A DNA stretch of 64,000 nt. Source: Parahaliea aestuarii (GTDB lineage Bacteria; Pseudomonadota; Gammaproteobacteria; Pseudomonadales; Halieaceae). The stretch is from assembly GCF_008064635.1 (NCBI RefSeq), contig NZ_VRYZ01000002.1:62001-126000 (forward strand), given 5' to 3'. The position numbers and the translations under genes were made by a program. The stretch's first letter is position 1. Each line of letters begins with the position of its first letter. The notes beneath the pieces are model-generated. The model saw only the letters and a list, made by a program, of their open reading frames with translations, ran no database searches and was not told where the DNA came from. Of the stretch, positions 53,238-62,827 are shown in pieces.

Positions 53238-54340
53238 TGAAAGCCTACCTGACCGCCCTCGCCCCCCTGCTCGGCCTGCTATTCCCGGTCATCGCCTGGC
53301 CCCAGAACCCGGCGGACACAGAGACCGACAGCGCCCAGCGCTGGTACCGGGTGGAGTTGCTGGTATTCAGTCAGGGCGGCTCGGCAGCCGCCTCGCAGGA
53401 GCGCTGGGACCCGGAGCCGGCACTGGCCTATCCCGAGCGCTACCGCTTCCTCGTCTACCCCGAGCGGGTGCAACAGCGCATCGCCAGCCACCCGGGTGGC
53501 GACAGCAGCATTGACCCCCAGGGCAGACAGGTCATTACCTTCAAGCCGCCGCAGGAAGCACAGCCGGAACCGGCGTACGAAGCACAGGCCACGGATATTC
53601 CACGCCGCGGCGACAGTGAAGCCGCCGCTCCCCCCGTTACCGAACCTGAAACTGAAGAGGAGCAGAAGCCACAGCTGCCCCAGCCCTGGTTGGTAAGGCC
53701 CGCGAGTGAACTGGAATTTCGTGGCAAGGCCGCCTACATGGAAAAGCAGGGCAGCTACCGGGTACTGTTCCACCAGAGCTGGCTGCAACCGGTGGCGGAG
53801 GAAAAGCAGGCTCGCGCCATCGTGATCGACGACTCCGGCAGCGAAGGGCGCTATCCCGTTTTGCAGGGCAGTGTGAAACTCTATGTTGCCCGCTACCTGC
53901 ACCTCAGCACCCACCTCTGGCTGAATACCGACGGCAGCTATCTACCGGGGGACTGGCGCATGCCCGCGCCACCCCTGGCCCCCGCCTCGCTGGTTATCGA
54001 AAAGCCTGTGGACCTGGCCGCCATTGGGGCCTATGAAAAGAGCGAGCCAGCCGGGGAAGCGCTAGCGGCAGAGCCCGCCGACGACCTTGCTACAAATCAG
54101 GACAGCGACGCCGGTTCACGGGCCGCACCGGTCTACCCCTATCGACACGCAGTGCTGCTGGAGCAGCGGCGACGCATGCGCAGCAGCGAAGTGCACTATA
54201 TCGACCATCCAATGATGGGTGCCGTGGTGAAGTTGACGCCGCTGTCGCCGGAGCAACTGGAGCAGTACAGCGCGGAAGAACAGCAAGCCGCGCAGCAGCT
54301 AGTCGGCGCCGGTGAAACGAGCGGCCACCAGGGTCTGTAG
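53237..54340 (+). CDS. csiV: CsiV family periplasmic protein
   Basis: 367 aa. A signal peptide (about 1-22) precedes RWYRVELLVFSQ, the family opening; LYVARYLHLSTHLWLN and EVHYIDHPMMGAVVKLTP are the other conserved blocks. The middle (about 110-150) is a Pro/Glu-rich linker. In Vibrio cholerae CsiV supports peptidoglycan synthesis through LpoA and PBP1A; the same role here is inferred. It is coupled to mfd (TGATG). Its last 42 bp overlap the 3' end of the MTIP gene on the other strand. Confidence 0.82.
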   Translation: MKAYLTALAPLLGLLFPVIAWPQNPADTETDSAQRWYRVELLVFSQGGSAAASQERWDPEPALAYPERYRFLVYPERVQQRIASHPGGDSSIDPQGRQVITFKPPQEAQPEPAYEAQATDIPRRGDSEAAAPPVTEPETEEEQKPQLPQPWLVRPASELEFRGKAAYMEKQGSYRVLFHQSWLQPVAEEKQARAIVIDDSGSEGRYPVLQGSVKLYVARYLHLSTHLWLNTDGSYLPGDWRMPAPPLAPASLVIEKPVDLAAIGAYEKSEPAGEALAAEPADDLATNQDSDAGSRAAPVYPYRHAVLLEQRRRMRSSEVHYIDHPMMGAVVKLTPLSPEQLEQYSAEEQQAAQQLVGAGETSGHQGL

Positions 54341-55054
54341 CAAGCGCCCCACCACCGCCGCTTCGCGGTTCAGAATCTGGTGCATGGCGGCCTGGGACAG
54401 GGGCACATCGCCGAGGCCGGCGGCCGGGTTCACCACCATGCACACCGCGGCGTAAGACAGGCCCAGCTCCCGGGCCAAGGCCGCCTCCGGCATGCCGGTC
54501 ATACCCACCAGGTCGCAGCCGTCGCGGGCGAGCTTGCGCACCTCGGCGGCGGTTTCCAGGCGCGGCCCCTGCATGACCCCGTGCACCCCGGCCCGCTCGC
54601 AGTCGATCTGCTCCGTTTCCGCAGCTGCCAGCAGGGCCAGCCGCAGCTCGCGATCGTAGGGCTCGGTGAAGTCGATGTGCAGCAGGCGGCCGTCGCGGCC
54701 GTCGTCAAAGCTGTGCTCGCGCCCCCAGGTGTAGTCGATGATCTGGTCCGGTATCACCAGGCGCCCCGGGTGCATGGCCGCACCGATACCGCCCACCGCG
54801 TTGATCCCCACAACGTCGCTGGCGCCCAGTGACTGCATGGCCCAGATATTGGCGCGGTAATTGATGCGGTGCGGGGGAATAGTGGCCGGCCCGCCGTGGC
54901 GGTGCAGGAAAAACACCGCGGCCTCCCCCAACCGCCCCTCGAGGAGCGGGCCAGAGGGCGCGCCATAGGGTGTGCTGACTTCGTGCTCGCCGTAGGCCAC
55001 CAGCTCCGGCAGGTCCGACAGGCCGGTGCCGCCGATGATGCCAAGGCAGCTCAT
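54299..55054 (-). CDS. S-methyl-5'-thioinosine phosphorylase (MTAP/PNP family)
   Basis: 251 aa from ATG 55054. The phosphate loop IIGGTGLSDLP, HRHGGPATIPPHRINYRAN, INAVGGIG and GMTGMPEAALARELGL are hallmarks of the MTAP branch. The close match of block order to P. aeruginosa PA3004, including NAVGGI, favours methylthioinosine over methylthioadenosine. It salvages the purine after polyamine synthesis. It overlaps the MscS gene stop by 4 bp (ATGA). A longer open frame to 55738 is a shadow. Confidence 0.88.
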   Translation of the reverse strand: MSCLGIIGGTGLSDLPELVAYGEHEVSTPYGAPSGPLLEGRLGEAAVFFLHRHGGPATIPPHRINYRANIWAMQSLGASDVVGINAVGGIGAAMHPGRLVIPDQIIDYTWGREHSFDDGRDGRLLHIDFTEPYDRELRLALLAAAETEQIDCERAGVHGVMQGPRLETAAEVRKLARDGCDLVGMTGMPEAALARELGLSYAAVCMVVNPAAGLGDVPLSQAAMHQILNREAAVVGRLLQTLVAARFTGAD

Positions 55055-56181
55055 ACCCCGCCGTCCTGTTCCGCGGCAGCTCCCTCGCCGGCGGCAATTT
55101 CCGCCTCCACCTGTTGCAGGTGCAGGGTGCGGGTCGGGAAGGCGACATCGGCACCGTGGTCGTGGATGATCTGCAGGATGTTCAACAGGATCTCCTGCTT
55201 GATGCGGTGATACTCCACCCACACCGTGGTTTTGGTAAAGGCGTAGACAAAGAAATCGAGCGACGACGCACCAAAACTGACGAAGTTCACAATCAGGGTG
55301 CGGCCGGTGTCGATCTCCTCGTGAGACTCCAGCATGCTCCGCACCGCCGCCACCACATCGCCCATGGCGGCACTGTCCTGGTAGCGCAGGCCGATGGTTT
55401 CGTAAATGCGCCGGTTGAGCATGCGCGAGGGGTTTTCCACCGCGATCTGGCTGAAGACCGCGTTGGGCACATAGAGGGGGCGCTGGTCGAAGGTGCGAAT
55501 ACGGGTCAGGCGCCAGCTGATCTCTTCCACGGTGCCCTCGATCTCCCGGTCCGGCGAGCGAATCCAGTCGCCCGGGGCGAAGGGGCGATCGAGGAAGATG
55601 GTCATGGCTCCGAAGAAATTTGCCAGCAGATCCTTGGCCGCGAAGCCGACGGCGATGCCGCCAATACCGCCGAAGGCCAGCAGGCCGGATACTGAAACAC
55701 CGATACTTTGCAGGGCCATCAGCGCTGCCAGCACCCACAAGGTGATACGCAGGAGCTTGGCAATGGCGTGCACAGTGGCCTTGTCAGTGGACGTTTTCTG
55801 ACCCCGGTCCCCGCTCAGCAATTCAATTTCGCTGTAGTACACCAGGCGGTGGAGGAACCAGGCCAGCAACAGGACCAGGGCAGTGTCATAGGCCTCGAAC
55901 ACGAAACTGCGCCAACCCTCGCCCGCGGTGTGCAGCACCAGCAACAGGCAGATCACCACCACCCACAGCACCAGTCGCAGCGGCACCTCCAGCGCACTGA
56001 TCACCACATCGTCCCAGCGGTTATTGCTGTGCCCGGCCACCCGGTGCAAGCGGCGCACAATAAACCCGAGCAGCATGTGCAGTAGCAAGCCCACCGCAAC
56101 CAGCCCGCCGCTGACCACCAGGGGACCGTAACCCAGCCACTCTGCCTGCATCGCACCCAGCCAGTCGTTCAATCCTTCCAT
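55051..56181 (-). CDS. Mechanosensitive ion channel of the MscS family
   Basis: 376 aa. About five TM helices (roughly 20-45, 68-88, 95-115, 140-160, 165-190). The last is the Gly/Ala-rich pore helix GLLAFGGIGGIAVGFAAKDL, followed by the beta domain LANFFGAMTIFLDRPFAPGDWI and the C-terminal domain. This is the MscM/YnaI-like form, larger than MscS itself. It vents solutes in osmotic downshock. The last 25 aa are acidic and Ala-rich. It is co-transcribed with the MTIP gene. Confidence 0.92.
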   Translation of the reverse strand: MEGLNDWLGAMQAEWLGYGPLVVSGGLVAVGLLLHMLLGFIVRRLHRVAGHSNNRWDDVVISALEVPLRLVLWVVVICLLLVLHTAGEGWRSFVFEAYDTALVLLLAWFLHRLVYYSEIELLSGDRGQKTSTDKATVHAIAKLLRITLWVLAALMALQSIGVSVSGLLAFGGIGGIAVGFAAKDLLANFFGAMTIFLDRPFAPGDWIRSPDREIEGTVEEISWRLTRIRTFDQRPLYVPNAVFSQIAVENPSRMLNRRIYETIGLRYQDSAAMGDVVAAVRSMLESHEEIDTGRTLIVNFVSFGASSLDFFVYAFTKTTVWVEYHRIKQEILLNILQIIHDHGADVAFPTRTLHLQQVEAEIAAGEGAAAEQDGGV

Positions 56182-56467
56182 TGCTTCAGCCCCGATCCCC
56201 TGGCGAGTAGTTGATTCCCGCGTTATTAGACAAAGTTTTCATGTATTCAGTGATTTCTAAGGCATTCACGCTATATAAATTCAGGGACGTCATGAAGTGA
56301 TTTTTGCAAAGGCAGTGCAAGCGATTGATCTTCCATACTTTCCTGCCGGAATTCTCATACTGCTATTTCAGCCGGCATTTTTAGACGAAATTCACATAAT
56401 GGACAGGCACTGAGCAGGTGGTATGTTGGTTTGCCCGAACATCTGGAACGGTCGTGAGTGTACTGCA
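56182..56467. other. AT-rich divergent intergenic region with a terminator-like hairpin
   Basis: This 286-bp gap is clearly more AT-rich than its surroundings. It holds a TATATAAA box (56272-56279) and, about 65 bp further, TGCCGG...CCGGCA (56344-56377) followed by TTTTT on the + strand. This could delimit a short transcript of about 95 nt or an attenuator for the following gene. No ORF is supported. Confidence 0.4.
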
Positions 56468-56785
56468 ATGAAAATGCTGAGTCCCGCCGTCGGTGGCTGG
56501 TACAAGGATCTGGAAACCCACGAGTTGTTCGAAGTGGTGGCCTGGGATCCGGCAACGCTGACCATCGAGGCACAATTCCTCGATGGCGAAGTCACTGAAT
56601 ACGATATCGATGCCTGGCGCCAACTGAAGCTGAGCCAGGCTGAAGCGCCAGAGGACTGGCGCACTCCCTTTGAGCTCGACGATGAGGACGGGCTCGACCC
56701 CGACAGTCCTTTTCATCCCGAGGACTGGAACAACCCGGTTACCATGATCGAGCCGGACACCATGTACGGGGTGGAAGACTACTGA
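56468..56785 (+). CDS. DUF6763-like small acidic protein
   Basis: 105 aa from ATG 56468. The core VGGWYKDLETHELFEVVAWD with LDGEVTEYDIDAW is the signature of a small conserved gammaproteobacterial family (DUF6763). The C-terminal half is strongly acidic (LDDEDGLDPDSP, HPEDWNN). No membrane segment or catalytic motif. The frame begins at an ATG at 56423 that has a GGTGG just upstream; family alignments usually start near the later ATG, so the start is uncertain. Function unknown. Confidence 0.75.
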   Translation: MKMLSPAVGGWYKDLETHELFEVVAWDPATLTIEAQFLDGEVTEYDIDAWRQLKLSQAEAPEDWRTPFELDDEDGLDPDSPFHPEDWNNPVTMIEPDTMYGVEDY

Positions 56786-56802
56786 GCTCCCGCCCTGCAC
56801 GC

Positions 56803-57306
56803 TCAGGATTCCGGGTCACTCTTTCCGGGGGGTAACAGCTCAGGTTGCGCACGCAGGATGGCCTGCCGGTAATCCGCAGGCATTGCGCATGAGCGTCGCG
56901 TGTCCTTGTCGACAAAGACCTGGGTGATTGTGCCGGCCGCCAGTGTCTCGCCACTGGCGGCGTTGGCGAGGTGAAAGCCCAGTTCCGCACTGCTGCGCCC
57001 GAGGCGCCGATAGCCCACGCTGACAAGAACCCGGTCACCCGCCACGCACTCCCCGATAAAATCGCAGTTGATGTTCACCGTGAAGAAAAAACACGGGGCC
57101 TGCTGGGGATTCATTGCCGGCAGCCCCAGGGATGCCATGTAGTGCCCCGCCACTTCGTCGGCGTAGATCATGTAATTGGCGAAGTACAGGTGGCCCTGGG
57201 CATCGGTGTCACTGTAGCGCACGGCGAGCGTATCGCTGAAGGCCTTTGGTGGCGCCACCGTGGCGCCAGTCGCAGCGTCAGCCACGGTGGTAGCGCTGGG
57301 GGACAA
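56803..57306 (-). CDS. Acyl-CoA thioesterase, 4HBT hotdog family
   Basis: Up to 167 aa. The 4HBT motif RYSDTDAQGHLYFANY contains the catalytic Asp, followed by the helix and sheet of a hotdog fold (FTVNINCDFIGECVAGDRV). Substrate unknown; YbgC-like or phenylacetyl/hydroxybenzoyl-CoA thioesterase are alternatives. The frame opens at a TTG at 57306, overlapping gcvT by 29 bp. In-frame GTGs at 57285 and 57258 are equally possible and no ribosome site decides. Confidence 0.82.
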   Translation of the reverse strand: MSPSATTVADAATGATVAPPKAFSDTLAVRYSDTDAQGHLYFANYMIYADEVAGHYMASLGLPAMNPQQAPCFFFTVNINCDFIGECVAGDRVLVSVGYRRLGRSSAELGFHLANAASGETLAAGTITQVFVDKDTRRSCAMPADYRQAILRAQPELLPPGKSDPES

Positions 57307-58405
57307 ACGGTGTACGGGCGACCTTCATAGGCAGGCGCTTGCCGCGCACTTCGGCAAACACGGTGGTTTCCAGCGCGGCGTGCTCGCTGCTGACATAGGC
57401 CAGGGCCACCGACAGTTCGGCGCTGGGGCCGAAGGTGCCCGAGGTCACGCGGCCGATGGCATTGCCTTGTGCATCGAACAGTTCGGTGCCTTCGCGTACC
57501 GGCGCCCTGCCCTCGCCCACCAGGCCCACCCGCTTGCGGGCAACCGCCTTGGTGGCAATCTGCTCGAGAATGATGTCGGCGCCGGGAAAACCCCCAGGGC
57601 GCTCGCCGTCGGCGCGGCGGGCCTTGCTGATCGCCCACAGCAAGCTGGCCTCAACCGGGGTGGTGGTGGTGTCGATATCGTGGCCGTAGAGGCAGAGCCC
57701 GGCTTCCAGGCGCAGGGAGTCGCGTGCACCCAGCCCGATGAGGGCCACCTCTTCTTCAGACAGCAGCTGGCGGACAAAGGCCTCCGCGCCGGCCGCGGGA
57801 ATGGAAATTTCAAAACCGTCTTCCCCGGTGTAACCGGAGCGACTGATAAAGCAGTCCTGACCGGCAATGGCCATACGGCGGGAGTCCATGAACACCATTT
57901 CCGCCGTTGCCGGCGCCAGCCGCGCCATCACCGCCGCCGCCGCCGGCCCCTGCAGGGCCACCAGCGCGCGATCATCGAGGCGCTCCAGCCTGACATCGCC
58001 GGGCAGGCTGGCCTCGAGATGGGCGATGTCCTGCTCCTTGCAGGCGGCATTGACCACCAGGTAGAGGCAATCGCCGAAATTGGTGACCATCAGGTCGTCC
58101 AGCAAACCGCCCGCATCGTTGGTGAACAGTGCATAGCGCTGCTTGCCCGGTGGCAGATCGATGATGTCTACCGGCACCAGTGCCTCCAGCGCAGCGGCGG
58201 CACCGTCACCCCGCAACAGCAACTGACCCATGTGCGAAACGTCGAACAGGCCCGCCTGCTCGCGGGTATGCAGATGCTCTTTCTTTACGCCCGGCGCATA
58301 CTGCACCGGCATGGCGTAACCGGCGAAGGGCACCATCTTGCCCCCCAGTTCCCGATGCAGGTCATAGAGCGGGGTGTGCAACAGATCGAGGGATGGTTCG
58401 GTCAT
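57278..58405 (-). CDS. gcvT: Aminomethyltransferase (glycine cleavage T protein)
   Basis: 375 aa, full length. [23 protein letters not shown] opens the protein (shown here in part: [13 protein letters not shown]), with LFDVSHMGQ, the folate-binding [12 protein letters not shown] region and [13 protein letters not shown]. It transfers the aminomethyl group to tetrahydrofolate. The gcvH and gcvP partners are not in this window, and no glycine riboswitch was seen upstream. Confidence 0.95.
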   Translation of the reverse strand: MTEPSLDLLHTPLYDLHRELGGKMVPFAGYAMPVQYAPGVKKEHLHTREQAGLFDVSHMGQLLLRGDGAAAALEALVPVDIIDLPPGKQRYALFTNDAGGLLDDLMVTNFGDCLYLVVNAACKEQDIAHLEASLPGDVRLERLDDRALVALQGPAAAAVMARLAPATAEMVFMDSRRMAIAGQDCFISRSGYTGEDGFEISIPAAGAEAFVRQLLSEEEVALIGLGARDSLRLEAGLCLYGHDIDTTTTPVEASLLWAISKARRADGERPGGFPGADIILEQIATKAVARKRVGLVGEGRAPVREGTELFDAQGNAIGRVTSGTFGPSAELSVALAYVSSEHAALETTVFAEVRGKRLPMKVARTPFVPQRYHRG

Positions 58406-58509
58406 GGAGGTCTCCGAAGGTGGCAGTGAGGGGCGCGCCGCGAGCGCCGGCAGAAACTAGCCGAAGCGGTGGATCATTGCAAATATCTCTACCATTGCCG
58501 CAGCGGGTG

Positions 58510-58539
58510 TTCACATTCTCACCGCACCCTGTATATACT
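58510..58539 (+). promoter_or_regulatory. lexA promoter
   Basis: TTCACA (58510-58515, 5/6 to consensus), 18-bp spacer, TATACT (58534-58539). The -10 box lies inside the first SOS box, so LexA binding would block polymerase. Confidence 0.6.
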
Positions 58540-58544
58540 CACAG
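58529..58544 (+). promoter_or_regulatory. SOS box 1 (LexA operator)
   Basis: CTGTATATACTCACAG, an exact CTGT-N8-ACAG match, 76 bp before the lexA ATG. It supports autoregulation. Confidence 0.92.
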
Positions 58545-58546
58545 TC

Positions 58547-58562
58547 CTGTACATATAAACAG
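58547..58562 (+). promoter_or_regulatory. SOS box 2 (LexA operator)
   Basis: CTGTACATATAAACAG, a second exact CTGT-N8-ACAG match, 2 bp after the first box; the centres are 18 bp apart. Tandem boxes at lexA are known in several gammaproteobacteria. Confidence 0.92.
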
Positions 58563-58620
58563 TTGGCACAGCCGCAGCGGTGGCGCGCCAACCCGCAAGC
58601 GGACGGCACAGGACGCAACC

Positions 58621-59223
58621 ATGGAACAACTGACCCGGCGGCAACAACAGGTACTGGACATCATCCGCAGCCATATCGGCGACACCGGCTACCCCCCGAC
58701 CCGGGCCGACATCGCCCGCGAACTGGGCTTCAAGTCCGCCAACGCCGCCGAGGAGCATCTCAAGGCACTGGCACGCAAGGGCGCCATCGAGATCATTCCC
58801 GGGGCCTCGCGCGGTATTCGCCTGCCCGAGCGCTCTGGCATACCCATCGTCGGCCGCGTCGCCGCCGGCCATCCGATCCTCGCCCAGGAGCATATCGAGG
58901 ACTACTGCGAACTGCCCCAGGAGTTTTTCCGCCCGCGCGCCGACTACTTCCTGACGGTGCAGGGAGACAGCATGATCGAGGTGGGCATTTTCGACGGCGA
59001 CCTGCTGGCGGTACACAGCACACCGGTTGCCAATAACGGGGATATCGTGGTGGCGCGGGTGGATGACGAGGTGACGGTAAAGCGCCTGCGCAAGACCGGC
59101 AGCAAGCACTTGCTGGAGTTGCTACCGGAGAATCAGGACTACCAGCCGATCCAGGTCGACCTCAGGCAACAGGCGTTTGCGATAGAGGGGTTGAGCGTAG
59201 GGGTGCTGCGCCGCAACCATTGA
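58621..59223 (+). CDS. lexA: SOS response repressor and protease LexA
   Basis: 200 aa. The winged helix domain is [15 protein letters not shown] with [20 protein letters not shown]. The self-cleavage site is Ala82-Gly83 (GRVAAGHP), with catalytic Ser117 (QGDSMIEVG) and Lys154 (VTVKRLR). It represses the SOS regulon until RecA filaments trigger autoproteolysis. ATG 58621 gives the family N-terminus; the frame is open upstream to 58180 but only as a shadow over gcvT. In Pseudomonas sulA follows lexA; here it does not. Confidence 0.97.
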   Translation: MEQLTRRQQQVLDIIRSHIGDTGYPPTRADIARELGFKSANAAEEHLKALARKGAIEIIPGASRGIRLPERSGIPIVGRVAAGHPILAQEHIEDYCELPQEFFRPRADYFLTVQGDSMIEVGIFDGDLLAVHSTPVANNGDIVVARVDDEVTVKRLRKTGSKHLLELLPENQDYQPIQVDLRQQAFAIEGLSVGVLRRNH

Positions 59224-59247
59224 GTCGCGGCGGGTGACTGCACTGGC

Positions 59248-59505
59248 CTAGTGCAGTACGCGGGGGGCGACCTCGTGACCGGTTTCAGCCTCGTCTTCTG
59301 GCTCTTCCACCGCGGAGAGGTTCGATGCGGCCTCGATTCCCGCCTGTATCATGGCGCGCGCTACTTCCATGGTGTTATCCATCAGGTAGACACGGGATTC
59401 GTCGGAAAAACGGATACGAACCAGTGCGTCGGACTCACCTTCTGCGCGTCGCAGAACAATTTCTCCGTCGCCCAGATCGACAATTTCCAGTACGGATGTC
59501 GGCAC
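59248..59505 (-). CDS. Small acidic conserved protein of unknown function
   Basis: 85 aa from a GTG at 59505 with GAGGT six to seven bases upstream. It begins VPTSVLEIVDLGDGEIVLRR and ends in an acidic tail (VEEPEDEAETG). The middle has RIRFSDESRVYLMDNTMEVARAMIQAG. No TM segment, cysteine or catalytic motif. It is downstream of topA and the DUF6586-like gene, in the position of small uncharacterised genes between lexA and topA in Pseudomonas. Translation signals and context support a real gene; function unknown. Confidence 0.75.
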   Translation of the reverse strand: MPTSVLEIVDLGDGEIVLRRAEGESDALVRIRFSDESRVYLMDNTMEVARAMIQAGIEAASNLSAVEEPEDEAETGHEVAPRVLH

Positions 59506-59573
59506 TCTTTACCTCATTCAGGTTGCACAGCACCTCCATTCTATCAGCGCCGCCAACCCGGTTGCCACCCGAC

Positions 59574-60044
59574 TCAGTATTCGTCCAGGGAATCCCCCAT
59601 ACGGGCGAAGCACTCATCCAGTCCCTGAACCCACTCACTGAAGCGCTGCGGCCCGGCGGGTTGCTGTGACGCAGTGGCCAGGTTGCCGAAACTGCGTCTC
59701 GCTGCGACCGGCTCTGCCGCTGACCAGTTCACAAGATCCGCCAGCCAGCCCTCGCTCTCGAGTAGCTGGAACTCCCGCAGTTCAGCGGGTACAGCCCGCC
59801 CCTGTGGTGGCGGCGGCAACTCCGACACCCGGGTCGGCGGTGCCGTGGGAACTTCAGCCGGACTGCTGATGGCCAACAGGAACCAGCCGTAGGCCCGCAG
59901 CAGGTGCTGGTGGCAGGCCGGACCAAAGGCCGCGACCAAGGTGCCGGCCGGCACCTCGGCTGCCGCGGCATCCCGCTGCCAGGCAGTGAGCACCAGGCGG
60001 GCCAGGTAGAGGTGGTGATTGGCCAGCCCACGTGGCGAACTCAT
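59574..60044 (-). CDS. DUF6586-like protein
   Basis: 156 aa from ATG 60044, overlapping the topA stop by 4 bp (ATGA). It starts [22 protein letters not shown], largely helical, with a Pro-rich middle (about 70-90) and a conserved-looking [11 protein letters not shown] block. No catalytic motif. The tight coupling to topA suggests co-expression, but a role in topology is only inference. The frame extends to 60116 in shadow. Confidence 0.75.
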   Translation of the reverse strand: MSSPRGLANHHLYLARLVLTAWQRDAAAAEVPAGTLVAAFGPACHQHLLRAYGWFLLAISSPAEVPTAPPTRVSELPPPPQGRAVPAELREFQLLESEGWLADLVNWSAAEPVAARRSFGNLATASQQPAGPQRFSEWVQGLDECFARMGDSLDEY

Positions 60045-62722
60045 TTCTTGCCGCGGCCCTTGCCGGCTTTGGTGGTTTTCGTCGTTTTGGTGGCCTTGCC
60101 CTCCTCCACCTGCCATCTGCTGCCGTTGTGGAAAGCCTTCCAGCCTGTGGCCTTGCCGTCGACCTCGGTCATCACGTACTGCTCTTTGGTCTTGCGGCTG
60201 TAGCGCACCTGGCTGCGATTGCCGTCGCCATCGGTGACCGGCGCGTCGAACAGGAAGCTGTATTTGGGATCGATTTCATCGCGGTGCGGCAACAGCTCGT
60301 CCACGTAGGGTGCACGCGTTTCCCGATTGCGCGGGAACTGGCTGGCGGCCAGGAACAGTCCCGCGGCGCCGTCGCGCAGCACGTAGTGATCCTCGACCTT
60401 CTCGCAGGCGAGTTCGGGCATTGGCACCGGATCCATCTTGGGCGGCGCCGGCTCACCGCTGCGCAGCAGTTTGCGGGTGTTTTTACAGTCTTCCGCGGTG
60501 CAGCCGAAGTACTTTCCAAAGCGCCCGGTCTTGAGCTGCATTTCGGCGCCGCACTTGTCGCATTCCAGGGTCGGCCCGTCATAGCCCTTGATCTTGAATT
60601 TGCCCTGCTCCACTTCAAAGCCCGAACAGTCCGGGTTGTTGCCACAGACATGCAGCTTGCGCTGCTCGTCAATCAGGTAGCTGTCCATGGCCGCATTGCA
60701 AATCTTGCAACGGTGCTTGCTGCGCAGCAGGCGTGACTCCGCCTCGTCGTCGGCGTCCTCGCGAATGGCTTCATCCCCCGGCACCAGGTTGACCGTCTGC
60801 TTGCAGCGCTCCTTGGGTGGCAGGGCGTAACCGGAGCATCCCAGGAACACGCCGGTACTGGCCGTGCGGATCTGCATCGGGCGGCCGCAGGCCTTGCAGG
60901 GGATGTCGGTCATGGTGGGTTCGTTGGGCTGCATGCCCTCCGGCTGGGGCTCCTCGGCCTTTTCCAGCAGGTCGCTGAACTCGCCGTAAAAGCGATCCAG
61001 CAGCTCGCGCCAGTCCAGCGCACCCTGCGCCACTTCGTCCAGGCGCTCCTCCATGCTCGAGGTAAAGCCGTAGTCCAGCAATTCGGTAAAGCTCTTCTGC
61101 AGGCGCTCGGTGACGATTTCGCCCATTTTCTCGGCGTAGAAGCGCTTGTTCTCCAGCCGCACGTAGCCGCGATCCTGAATGGTGGAAATGATCGAAGCGT
61201 AAGTTGAAGGGCGACCGATACCACGTTTTTCCAGCTCCCGCACCAGGCTGGCTTCGCCGAAGCGCGGGGTCGGCTTGGTGAAATGCTGGGCCGGATCCAG
61301 GCTCTGCAGGTCGAGGACATCGCCGGATTTCATATCCGGCAGCACCACGTCCTCGCCTTTGCGCCCGGCCGGGGGTTGCACCCGGGTAAAGCCGTCAAAC
61401 ACGATGATGCGGCCCTTGGCATTGAGCTCGTAATCGCCGGCGCTGACCGTCACCGTGCTGGACAGGTACTCCGCAGGCGGCATCTGGCAGGCGACGAACT
61501 GGCGCCAGATCAGTTCATACAGCCGCTCGGCATCGCGCTCCATACCCTGCAGGGCCGTCTGGCGCAGGTTCACATCGGAGGGGCGAATAGCCTCGTGAGC
61601 CTCCTGGGCGCCGTCCTTGGAGGAGTAGCGATTGGGCTGCTCCGGCAGGTAGCTGCCCGGGAAATTGGCACCGATGTAACTGCGGCATGCTGCCACCGCC
61701 TCGTCACTGAGGTTGGTGGAGTCGGTTCGCATGTAAGTGATGTAGCCCGCCTCGTAGAGGCGCTGGGCCAGCATCATGGTTTTCTTGACGCTGAATCCGA
61801 GGCGGGTACTGGCCGCCTGCTGCAGGGTCGAGGTGATGTAGGGCGCCGGGGGTTTGGAGCGGGTCGGTTTGTCTTCCCGCTGGCTGACGCGGTAGCTCTG
61901 CTGCTCCAGTTCGGCCACCGCAGTGCGGGTGGCCGCCTCGGTACCCGGGCGGAACTTTTCGCCGCGCTGCCGGGTAACCTGGAAACGCACGGCCTCAGCG
62001 CTGTCGGGTTGCAGATCGGCGTGAATCTCCCAGTACTCCTCGGGCACGAAGGCGCGAATTTCTTTCTCGCGCTCTACGATCAGGCGCACCGCCACCGATT
62101 GCACGCGTCCGGCCGACAGGCCGCGAGCCACCTTGGCCCACAGCAGTGGCGATACCATGTAGCCCACGACCCGATCCAGGAAGCGGCGCGCCTGCTGGGC
62201 GTTCACCCGGTTCTGGTCCAGGTGGGCCGGCGCATCAAAAGCCTCGGCAATCGCCTTCTTGGTGATCTCGTTGAACACCACGCGCTGGTAGCGATTGTCG
62301 TCGCCGCCAATGGCCTCGCGCAGGTGCCAGGCGATAGCCTCTCCCTCGCGATCGAGGTCGGTCGCGAGATAAATGGCGTCCGAACTCGCGGCGAGCTTCT
62401 TCAGTTCGGCTACCACCTTCTCCTTGCCGGGCAGGATCTGGTACTCCGCTTTCCAGCCGTGTTCGGGGTCAATCCCCATGCGGCGGATCAGCTGCTCGCG
62501 GGACTTCTGCTTTTTATAGGCGGCCTTTTCTTCCGGTGCCATCTTGCGGGTGCGGGCGGCCTGGGCGGCCCGCTCCTTCGGATCCACACTGCCACCGCTG
62601 CCGGCGGTGGGCAGGTCGCGGATATGCCCGACACTGGATTTAACGATGAAATCGGGGCCGAGGTACTTATTGATGGTCTTGGCCTTGGCTGGCGATTCCA
62701 CAATGACAAGTGATTTGCCCAT
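60041..62722 (-). CDS. topA: DNA topoisomerase I
   Basis: 893 aa from ATG 62722. The Toprim domain starts [15 protein letters not shown] and has the acidic [13 protein letters not shown]; the active-site Tyr (about 327) is in [14 protein letters not shown]. Three C-terminal zinc ribbons follow, the first with CKACGRPM, then CKICNAAM and CDKCGAEM, and a basic Lys-rich tail ends the protein. It relaxes negative supercoils. The earlier in-frame start at 62785 lacks family support. Confidence 0.97.
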   Translation of the reverse strand: MGKSLVIVESPAKAKTINKYLGPDFIVKSSVGHIRDLPTAGSGGSVDPKERAAQAARTRKMAPEEKAAYKKQKSREQLIRRMGIDPEHGWKAEYQILPGKEKVVAELKKLAASSDAIYLATDLDREGEAIAWHLREAIGGDDNRYQRVVFNEITKKAIAEAFDAPAHLDQNRVNAQQARRFLDRVVGYMVSPLLWAKVARGLSAGRVQSVAVRLIVEREKEIRAFVPEEYWEIHADLQPDSAEAVRFQVTRQRGEKFRPGTEAATRTAVAELEQQSYRVSQREDKPTRSKPPAPYITSTLQQAASTRLGFSVKKTMMLAQRLYEAGYITYMRTDSTNLSDEAVAACRSYIGANFPGSYLPEQPNRYSSKDGAQEAHEAIRPSDVNLRQTALQGMERDAERLYELIWRQFVACQMPPAEYLSSTVTVSAGDYELNAKGRIIVFDGFTRVQPPAGRKGEDVVLPDMKSGDVLDLQSLDPAQHFTKPTPRFGEASLVRELEKRGIGRPSTYASIISTIQDRGYVRLENKRFYAEKMGEIVTERLQKSFTELLDYGFTSSMEERLDEVAQGALDWRELLDRFYGEFSDLLEKAEEPQPEGMQPNEPTMTDIPCKACGRPMQIRTASTGVFLGCSGYALPPKERCKQTVNLVPGDEAIREDADDEAESRLLRSKHRCKICNAAMDSYLIDEQRKLHVCGNNPDCSGFEVEQGKFKIKGYDGPTLECDKCGAEMQLKTGRFGKYFGCTAEDCKNTRKLLRSGEPAPPKMDPVPMPELACEKVEDHYVLRDGAAGLFLAASQFPRNRETRAPYVDELLPHRDEIDPKYSFLFDAPVTDGDGNRSQVRYSRKTKEQYVMTEVDGKATGWKAFHNGSRWQVEEGKATKTTKTTKAGKGRGKK

Positions 62723-62827
62723 ATGCTCCTGTATACCCGCTAAAGGGGCTGTATTCGTTCTGTCCCCGCGGGGAAAAAGGGGCATATATAAGTGCCAGCA
62801 CCGCCCGGGTCAAGGGCAGAGGCGCGA

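Noticed and set aside
55055-55738. N-terminal extension of the methylthioinosine phosphorylase frame
   Set aside because: The extension is out-of-frame shadow of the MscS-type gene; ATG 55054 gives the family N-terminus.
58406-58509. Glycine riboswitch before gcvT
   Set aside because: The leader is too short for a tandem aptamer and lacks the conserved core sequences.
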